Shown in pieces: positions 58,875 to 64,000 of a stretch of DNA of 64,000 nt; the first letter of the stretch is position 1; each line of letters starts with the position of its first letter. Made by a program: the position numbers and the translations under genes. Origin of the DNA: DAOTZR01 sp034432595 (GTDB lineage: Bacteria; Chloroflexota; Anaerolineae; B4-G1; SLSP01); contig DAOUBT010000022.1 of the NCBI GenBank assembly GCA_034432595.1, forward strand, positions 1 through 64,000, in the 5' to 3' direction. Under the pieces are notes generated by a model. It had not been told where the DNA came from. It saw nothing but the letters and a program-made list of their open reading frames with translations, and searched no databases.

Positions 58875-60707
58875 TCAATCAGCCACGATGCGGAGTTGAG
58901 AAGGTACGCCATCCGGCGTCCCCTCCGCCGCGGCTGTCGGTACGCGCAACTGCCGATAGTAAATTTCCGCGTACAAACCCGACGTAGCCAGCAGTTCAGC
59001 ATGAGTACCCCGCGCGGCGATGCGCCCCTGCTCCAGCACCAGAATCAGGTCCGCATCGCGCAGCGTGCTCACGCGCTGCGCAATGATGAAGGTCGTGCGT
59101 CCCTGCATCAGGGTACGCAGGGCCCGTTGGATAAGATGTTCCGTCTCGCTATCCACGCTGGCTGTGGCATCATCCAAAATGAGGATGCGCGGATTCTTGA
59201 GCAGCGCCCGCGCAATGGCAATGCGCTGCCGCTGCCCACCGGAAAGCGTTAGCCCGCGTTCGCCCACCCGTGTGGCATACCCTTGCGGCAGCTCCATGAT
59301 GAAGTCGTGGGCCTGAGCCGCGCGCGCAGCGGCCTCGACCTCCTCATCGGTCGCCTCCGGGCAGCCAAAGGCAATATTCTCGCGAATGGTGGTGGCAAAC
59401 AGGGTGGATTCCTGCAACACGATGCCGATTTGCTCGCGCAAGGACTTTAACGTCACCCGACGCAAATCATAGCCATCTATGAGGATGCGGCCGGACGTGG
59501 GGTCATAAAAGCGCAGCAGAAGATTGAGCAGCGTGGTCTTGCCCGATCCGGTCTGTCCCAGCAGCGCCACTTTTTGACCGGGCAACACCTCAAAGCTCAC
59601 CTCACGCAGCACGGGATGGCGGCCAAAATAGGCAAAAGAGACGCGCTCAAACTGCACATGGCCCTGCAAGGGGGGAAGCGGCAGGGCATCCGGCGCCTCG
59701 CGCACCTCGGATTCCGTATCCAGGATTTCAAACACCCGTTCGCCGGAAGCTGTTGCCTGCGCGATAGCAGGAATCACCATCCCCACCCGCCGCAGCGGCT
59801 GTACCAGTTGCGCCAGGTAGGTGGAAAAGGCCACCATCTCACCAAGCGTCAACGCCCCATGGATGACGAGCCAGCCGCCATAGGCAATCACGACAAGCGA
59901 ACTCAAACCGGCGAGGAAGTCAATTACCGGCGCGTTCAGCACACGCAGGCGCGTCGCCTGCACGTTCAGCGCGAACCAGCGCGCGTTCTCACGCCGAAAG
60001 CGGGCGATTTCGGCCTCTTCCTGCGCAAAGCCTTTCACGATGCGCGCACCGCGAAAATTTTGCTCAAGGAAGGAGGTCATGCGCGCCATTTGATCCTGCA
60101 CTTCACGCCAGAGCGGGCGATAGCGGCGGCCAAAATCGAGCGCGCGCCAGGTGACCAGGGGCATCAGCGCCAGGGCGAACAAGGCCAGGCGCGGATTCAT
60201 CAGCACCAGCACCACCGCCGTGCCCAGCATCAGCAGCGCCCCTTCAACCAGACGTAAGGTGGCGCGGCCCGTCAAGAAGCGAATGCGATCCACATCCTGA
60301 ATGGCGCGCGAGAGCAACTGTCCGGCTTCGACCCGGTCATGAAAGGCAAACGAGAGGGAGGCAAATTTGCGCTGCAATTCATTGCGCAAATCGTAGGCCA
60401 CGCCTTGCGAGATGATTTCAATCCACCGCCCTTGCAGGAACGTGAAGAACGCTTTGATGAGCGTCAGACCCAGCAAAGCGCCCACCATCCAGCGCAAGTA
60501 GCTCAAATCACCTTGCCGAACGCCGCGATCCACCACGCCGCGGATGGTCTGCGGAACGACCAGGGCAATCCCATCCAGCAAAACTTGCGTGAGATAGGCG
60601 GCGACCAGCGTGGTACGGTAAGCTGCCATGTACTGGTAACAGCGTCGCAGAATCGCCAGAGTCGAAGCCGGCTTCAAAACAATATGTTCGTGTTGGTTTT
60701 GGCCCAT
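58875..60707 (-). CDS. ABC exporter half-transporter (degenerate-ATPase half)
   Basis: 610 aa. Six TM helices and an NBD: Walker A GQTGSGKTTLL, canonical signature LSGGQRQ, Walker B ILILDDATASVD with Asp in place of the catalytic Glu, and H-loop IIAQRVST with Gln in place of His. Those two losses mark the degenerate-site half of a heterodimer. With the gene at 56793 it should form one active and one inactive ATP site. It lies behind a TTGACT-16-TAAAAT promoter with a palindrome across its -10 edge. Confidence 0.93.
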   Translation of the reverse strand: MGQNQHEHIVLKPASTLAILRRCYQYMAAYRTTLVAAYLTQVLLDGIALVVPQTIRGVVDRGVRQGDLSYLRWMVGALLGLTLIKAFFTFLQGRWIEIISQGVAYDLRNELQRKFASLSFAFHDRVEAGQLLSRAIQDVDRIRFLTGRATLRLVEGALLMLGTAVVLVLMNPRLALFALALMPLVTWRALDFGRRYRPLWREVQDQMARMTSFLEQNFRGARIVKGFAQEEAEIARFRRENARWFALNVQATRLRVLNAPVIDFLAGLSSLVVIAYGGWLVIHGALTLGEMVAFSTYLAQLVQPLRRVGMVIPAIAQATASGERVFEILDTESEVREAPDALPLPPLQGHVQFERVSFAYFGRHPVLREVSFEVLPGQKVALLGQTGSGKTTLLNLLLRFYDPTSGRILIDGYDLRRVTLKSLREQIGIVLQESTLFATTIRENIAFGCPEATDEEVEAAARAAQAHDFIMELPQGYATRVGERGLTLSGGQRQRIAIARALLKNPRILILDDATASVDSETEHLIQRALRTLMQGRTTFIIAQRVSTLRDADLILVLEQGRIAARGTHAELLATSGLYAEIYYRQLRVPTAAAEGTPDGVPSQLRIVAD

Positions 60708-60738
60708 GCACGCCTCGAAGTAGTTAGCTTTGTTAAGT

Positions 60739-60766
60739 ATTTTACCGGTAAGTGCTAAAGAGTCAA
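60739..60766 (-). promoter_or_regulatory. Promoter and palindrome upstream of the exporter
   Basis: Minus strand TTGACT (60761-60766), 16-bp spacer, TAAAAT (60739-60744). The 10-bp palindrome TTACCGGTAA (60742-60751) overlaps the -10 and spacer, a placement expected of a repressor operator. Confidence 0.6.
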
Positions 60767-60932
60767 GCGGCGAGTACGCCTGCGTTTCGAGACCTTGCTC
60801 ATAAAATCGTGGCCCTTATCTGACCCACCTTTCGCTCCCCCCATTGGCGGAGTCCTGGAATCGTTGGAAACCCTTTAAAGTGCGGAACGTGGGCCGGAGA
60901 ATGAAGACCGGAAATGATAGCGCGGCGCACAG

Positions 60933-60960
60933 TTGACAAGTCTTTTAATTTGACTACACT
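60933..60960 (+). promoter_or_regulatory. Promoter of the sensor kinase
   Basis: TTGACA (60933-60938), 16-bp spacer, TACACT (60955-60960). The ATG follows at 60993 after GGGGGGAAG. Confidence 0.6.
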
Positions 60961-60992
60961 ATGATTAACCACAGGTCGGGGGGAAGAAGCTT

Positions 60993-62297
60993 ATGAGCGA
61001 GGATAAGAAGAAAAGTCTGTACGCCCCGGAATACCAGAATGAGGTGCAGGACCTGCGCAATACCCTCATTTTTGGCGGGCTGGCTGTGATTGCCCTGGGC
61101 GCGATGATTATCGCCGCCAGTCCCAGCGTCATTGCCCTGCAGATCCCCGTCTTTGAAACCTCCATTCTGGCTATGGCTGCGGCCATGGTCACCATGCTCG
61201 GCCTGATTGCGCTCCAATATTTCCCGCCTCGCCCCATTTCCCTGACCGTCCTGATGGCTTACACCATCATCATTGCCCTGACCGTGCATTACACGGGCGG
61301 TCCGCTGACTCCCATGCCGGCGCTCTTCATCCTTGTGGTGGTGGCAGCCTCTTTCCTTTTGGGCAAGCGCGCAGCTTTCTTCATGGCCTTCATCAGCGTC
61401 ACCCTGTACGCCACTATTCTGTACCTGGAATACGTTGGCGTGCTGAAAATGGTGCAAATCTGGCGCCTTTCCTTCTCCCCGGCAGAGCGCGGCTCGTTGC
61501 TCATCATCAACTGGTTGGCGCTGGCCATCCCGACCACCATCACGGCGTTGATTGCCGGCACCCTGTCTGAACGCTTACGGCTCACAAACCGCAACCTCAT
61601 CGAATCTGAACGCTTGCGCGACAACCTCTCTCACATGATTGTGCACGACCTGCGCAACCCTACCACGGCCATGGTGGGCGCGCTGGATATTCTCAAGCTC
61701 ACCTTAGCAGATAAGATGACCCCTGATCAGCGCAAATTGTTGGAAAATGCACGTCACAGCGGTCATGTCCTCATCGGCCTGATTGGCGAGATTCTGGACA
61801 TCAGCAAAATGGAAGCGGGGCAGTTCAGCCTGCGCCTTGAGCCGGTTGACTTATGCGACGTGATAACGCGCACGGTGGGGAGTTTCCAGGCGTTGGCCGA
61901 GCTGGAAAAAGTCGAGCTGGTCAGCGACATGTGCGTAGTGGGAACCATCGCCTGCGACAAACAACTGGTGGAGCGCGTGTTGACCAACCTCATTTCTAAC
62001 GCGCTCAAGCACACCCCCGAAGGGGGGCGCGTCACGGTGTCCGCCCGCTGGACGGATGACGAAAAGTTTGTGCAAGTGTGCGTCGAAGACACCGGTGCCG
62101 GTATCCCCAAAGAATACCAGAGCAAAATTTTTGAAAAGTTCGGGCAGGTGGAAGATCGCAGCCGTCCACGTCAGGGCACGGGCCTGGGATTGACCTTCTG
62201 CAAAATGGCTGTCGAGGCTCATGGAGGCAAGATTTGGGTGGAAAGCGAGGTCGGCAAGGGCAGCCGCTTCTACTTCACGTTGCCAGCCCGGCCTTAA
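60993..62297 (+). CDS. Membrane sensor histidine kinase
   Basis: 434 aa. Six TM helices (about 25-190) form the sensor with no large outside domain, so it probably senses within the membrane. HisKA is HMIVHDLRNPTTAMVG (about 213), with DISKMEAGQFSL following. HATPase has NALKHTPEGG, DTGAGIPKEY and GTGLGLTFC. No response regulator is adjacent; a terminator hairpin follows the gene. Confidence 0.93.
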   Translation: MSEDKKKSLYAPEYQNEVQDLRNTLIFGGLAVIALGAMIIAASPSVIALQIPVFETSILAMAAAMVTMLGLIALQYFPPRPISLTVLMAYTIIIALTVHYTGGPLTPMPALFILVVVAASFLLGKRAAFFMAFISVTLYATILYLEYVGVLKMVQIWRLSFSPAERGSLLIINWLALAIPTTITALIAGTLSERLRLTNRNLIESERLRDNLSHMIVHDLRNPTTAMVGALDILKLTLADKMTPDQRKLLENARHSGHVLIGLIGEILDISKMEAGQFSLRLEPVDLCDVITRTVGSFQALAELEKVELVSDMCVVGTIACDKQLVERVLTNLISNALKHTPEGGRVTVSARWTDDEKFVQVCVEDTGAGIPKEYQSKIFEKFGQVEDRSRPRQGTGLGLTFCKMAVEAHGGKIWVESEVGKGSRFYFTLPARP

Positions 62298-62315
62298 ACA
62301 TGCGCGCCATAGGCT

Positions 62316-62351
62316 ACGGAGAGAGGGAAGCGCACTCCCTCTCTCCGTTTG
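62316..62351 (+). terminator. Terminator of the sensor kinase
   Basis: A 13-bp perfect stem (62316-62328 / 62336-62348) with a 7-nt loop and TTT after it. Confidence 0.8.
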
Positions 62352-62429
62352 TGTCATGATTCCGTAAAAGCTCACCGCGTGAGCCATGGCGAAAGACATC
62401 AAGCCATCCACACAAGCAAGGAGGACACG

Positions 62430-62951
62430 ATGACGAGCAAACGACGTTCGGAAATTGCCATGGGGCTGGTCCTGATTCTGGCCGGAGCCTGGATGTTGCT
62501 GGTGAACCTAGTCCCCGGCGTGAAGGAGCTGCTCGGCCCGTGGCTGGAGTGGCCGCTTTCGATGGTCATCATCGGTGGCGGCATCGCCCTTTTTGGCCTG
62601 GTGACCGGCAATTACGGTCTGTTCGTACCGGGAAGCATCGTGGCCACCCTGGGCGGCATCTTTTACTGGCAAGAGCAAAACGATGCTTACGCGAGTTGGT
62701 CCTTTGCCTGGACGCTCATCATCGTAGCTATCGGTGTAGGGGTCGTGCTGGAAGGTGTGCTCAAAGGCCAACGCGACACCATCATCAGCGGCCTGAACAC
62801 CATCCTGGTGGGGGCGGTCCTGTTTGCCATTTTCGGCACCTTGCTGGGCAATCTCAACTTGCTGGGGCCTTATTGGCCGCTGCTGCTCATCGGCCTGGGC
62901 TTCATCCTGTTGTTGCAGGCACTCTGGCCCAAAAAGAAGTCGGGAGCGTAA
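62430..62951 (+). CDS. Multi-TM membrane protein, DUF5668/LiaF-TM-like
   Basis: 173 aa from ATG 62430 with AAGGAGG upstream; the frame to 62349 crosses the preceding terminator. Five to six short hydrophobic helices (GLVLILAGAWMLLVNLV, MVIIGGGIALFGLVTG and so on) with Gly-rich turns as in DUF5668/LiaF-TM domains. Ends in KKKSGA. One nt separates its stop from the next gene, which shares the N-terminal module. Function unknown; LiaF relatives inhibit cell-envelope-stress kinases. Confidence 0.82.
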   Translation: MTSKRRSEIAMGLVLILAGAWMLLVNLVPGVKELLGPWLEWPLSMVIIGGGIALFGLVTGNYGLFVPGSIVATLGGIFYWQEQNDAYASWSFAWTLIIVAIGVGVVLEGVLKGQRDTIISGLNTILVGAVLFAIFGTLLGNLNLLGPYWPLLLIGLGFILLLQALWPKKKSGA

Positions 62952-62952
62952 G

Positions 62953-63759
62953 ATGCGCCGCGCACCCTTTTTCTGGGGCGTGCTGCTGATCCTGGCCGGC
63001 ATCCTGTTCTGGATGGATAACCTCCATCTGTTGCCGGCAGGTCTGCGCGCCTGGGATTTGCTCTGGCCTCTGGCCCTCATTCTGGTCGGGGTGTGGCTGC
63101 TCATCCGGCATTTGATGACGCCCGCAGCAAGCGAAGTGCCGGAGCTGATGCCGGTGCGCGTGCCGCTGGCGGAGGCGCAGATGGGGCATCTCGTCCTGCA
63201 TCAGGGCGTGGGCCGTCTCGACCTGGACGGCATGGACAGTGCGGATACCGCGCTGGAAGGGACATGTGCCGGCGGGGTGGAACTGGAGACGCGCGCCGGA
63301 CGCGAAATCGAGGTGCGGCTGCGTCAACCGCAGCTCAGCTTCAGCCCGTTTGAGACCGGCTCGCCCCTGCACTGGGAGCTGCATCTGACGTCTGCCCTGC
63401 CCTGGCGGCTGGATATTCATCTGGGCATGGGCGAAACGGAGCTGAATCTGGCACAGGTGCGCTTGAGCGAGTTATCCCTGCACGGCGGGGTGGGTAACAC
63501 GCGGCTCCGCCTGCCCTATCCCACGGGCGAAGGGCGCGTCCACCTCGAAAACGGCATGGGCGAGTTGAACGTCACCTTGCCGCCGCAGGTTGCGTTCTCC
63601 CTGCGAGCAGAGCGCGGCCTGGGCGACCTCAGCATCGAATACCCCGGCCTGGTCCTGCACGACGCCGTTTACGAGACGCCGGACTTTGCGCAGGCGACGC
63701 ATCGCTTTGTGATGCACCTCAAGGCAGGTGTGGGACGGGTTTCTGTAACGATGGAGTAA
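62953..63759 (+). CDS. LiaF-like membrane protein with toastrack-type domain
   Basis: 268 aa. Two or three N-terminal TM helices (about 7-55; RRAPFFWGVLLILAGILFW) of the DUF5668 type precede a repetitive beta domain (about 75-268) with recurring GxGxxxL motifs (GVGRLDL, GMGETELNL, GVGNTRLRL, GMGELNVTL, GLGDLSIEY, GVGRVSV), as in LiaF/DUF4097 toastrack domains. Such proteins sense or modulate envelope stress. The ATG is 1 nt after the previous stop, and the next gene starts 1 nt after its stop. Confidence 0.85.
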   Translation: MRRAPFFWGVLLILAGILFWMDNLHLLPAGLRAWDLLWPLALILVGVWLLIRHLMTPAASEVPELMPVRVPLAEAQMGHLVLHQGVGRLDLDGMDSADTALEGTCAGGVELETRAGREIEVRLRQPQLSFSPFETGSPLHWELHLTSALPWRLDIHLGMGETELNLAQVRLSELSLHGGVGNTRLRLPYPTGEGRVHLENGMGELNVTLPPQVAFSLRAERGLGDLSIEYPGLVLHDAVYETPDFAQATHRFVMHLKAGVGRVSVTME

Positions 63760-63760
63760 T

Positions 63761-64000
63761 ATGAACAGAGAAGCGTTAGTCAGAGGATTGGAACGCCTGC
63801 CCCGGCACGCTCTGGGGCATTTCCCCACGCCGCTTGAACCCCTGCCGCGCCTGAGCGCGCGTTGGGAAGGGCCGGAGCTGTGGGTCAAACGCGACGATCA
63901 AACCGGCCTGGCAGGCGGCGGCAATAAAACGCGCAAGCTGGAGTTCCTCGTGGCCGATGCGTTGCGGCAAGGCGCAGATACGCTGGTCACGGGCGGCGCG
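63761..64000 (+). CDS. PLP-dependent D-cysteine desulfhydrase / ACC deaminase family (3' end outside window)
   Basis: 80 residues are visible. ALGHFPTPLEPLPRLS, ELWVKRDDQTGLAGGGNKTRKLEFL (with the PLP-binding Lys) and VTGGA match the start of D-cysteine desulfhydrase and 1-aminocyclopropane-1-carboxylate deaminase proteins. The two activities cannot be told apart from this part. Start at 63761, directly after the toastrack gene stop. Confidence 0.85.
   Translation, partial: MNREALVRGLERLPRHALGHFPTPLEPLPRLSARWEGPELWVKRDDQTGLAGGGNKTRKLEFLVADALRQGADTLVTGGA

Noticed and set aside
1..64000. CRISPR array or prophage
   Set aside because: No regularly spaced direct repeats of 25-40 nt, no cas, integrase, capsid or terminase genes were seen.

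Overview
The window is a dense, G+C-rich (estimated by eye), mostly protein-coding bacterial segment. No 16S gene is present, so placement is inference. The gene repertoire fits a Chloroflexota bacterium, probably of the Anaerolineae/Ardenticatenia type. The evidence is large GAF/PAS sensor kinases, MoxR-DUF58-transglutaminase clusters, secreted multidomain proteins with a Y-L-P-(M/L) motif near the C-terminus, B12-type radical SAM proteins, and a two-component-propeller protein.

Layout. 1-4560: 3' part of a secreted protein with a subtilase-type C-terminal domain and two tandem 5'-nucleotidase modules. 4651-4741: tRNA-Ser(CGA) with promoter and terminator. 4834-10144 (minus): a likely four-gene operon (8-oxoguanine deaminase-like amidohydrolase, sensor kinase, zinc-ribbon membrane protein, FdhD) behind a near-consensus promoter at 10213-10240. 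10407-14747: giant secreted N-acetylmuramoyl-alanine amidase. 14912-15412: small lipoprotein. 15782-21622 (minus): moxR, DUF58, transglutaminase and radical SAM genes. 21955-25305: hybrid kinase with PDZ-like and multi-TM sensor. 25471-26166: small membrane protein. 26212-29327 (minus): B12-type radical SAM gene overlapping an IMPACT-family gene. 29539-31649: NlpC/P60-like hydrolase and propeller lipoprotein. 31646-34011 (minus): MoeA and an RsmC-like methyltransferase. 34514-36159: queuosine-precursor transporter and Era. 36168-38123 (minus): HolB, THEP1-type NTPase and tmRNA. 38351-38472: a previously unannotated MITE-like element. 38728-46062: maltodextrin-type ABC uptake operon with a GH13 enzyme and a glycosyltransferase/propeller fusion. 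46178-50132: TIM-barrel protein, PD-(D/E)XK-like protein behind a structured leader, and two transporters. 50273-53758: four-GAF kinase. 53984-54955: 6-phosphofructokinase. 55062-56300 (minus): M24 peptidase. 56519-56620 (minus): a 33-aa membrane peptide with its own promoter and terminator. 56793-60707 (minus): heterodimeric ABC exporter. 60993-62297: sensor kinase. 62430-63759: LiaF-like pair. 63761-end: start of a D-cysteine desulfhydrase/ACC deaminase-like gene.

How it works together. moeA and fdhD point to molybdenum enzymes encoded elsewhere. The sugar operon (binding protein, two permeases, GH13) imports and hydrolyses alpha-glucans but has no ATPase gene, so it probably borrows one. 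Four sensor kinases occur with no separate response-regulator gene. Most recognisable sigma-70-type promoters here share a 16-bp spacer. Novelty candidates are the 106-bp inverted-repeat element with 8-bp target duplications, the structured leaders of the PD-(D/E)XK and pfkA genes, the complete 33-codon transcription unit, the glycosyltransferase-propeller fusion and the tmRNA tag ending VPVAA.
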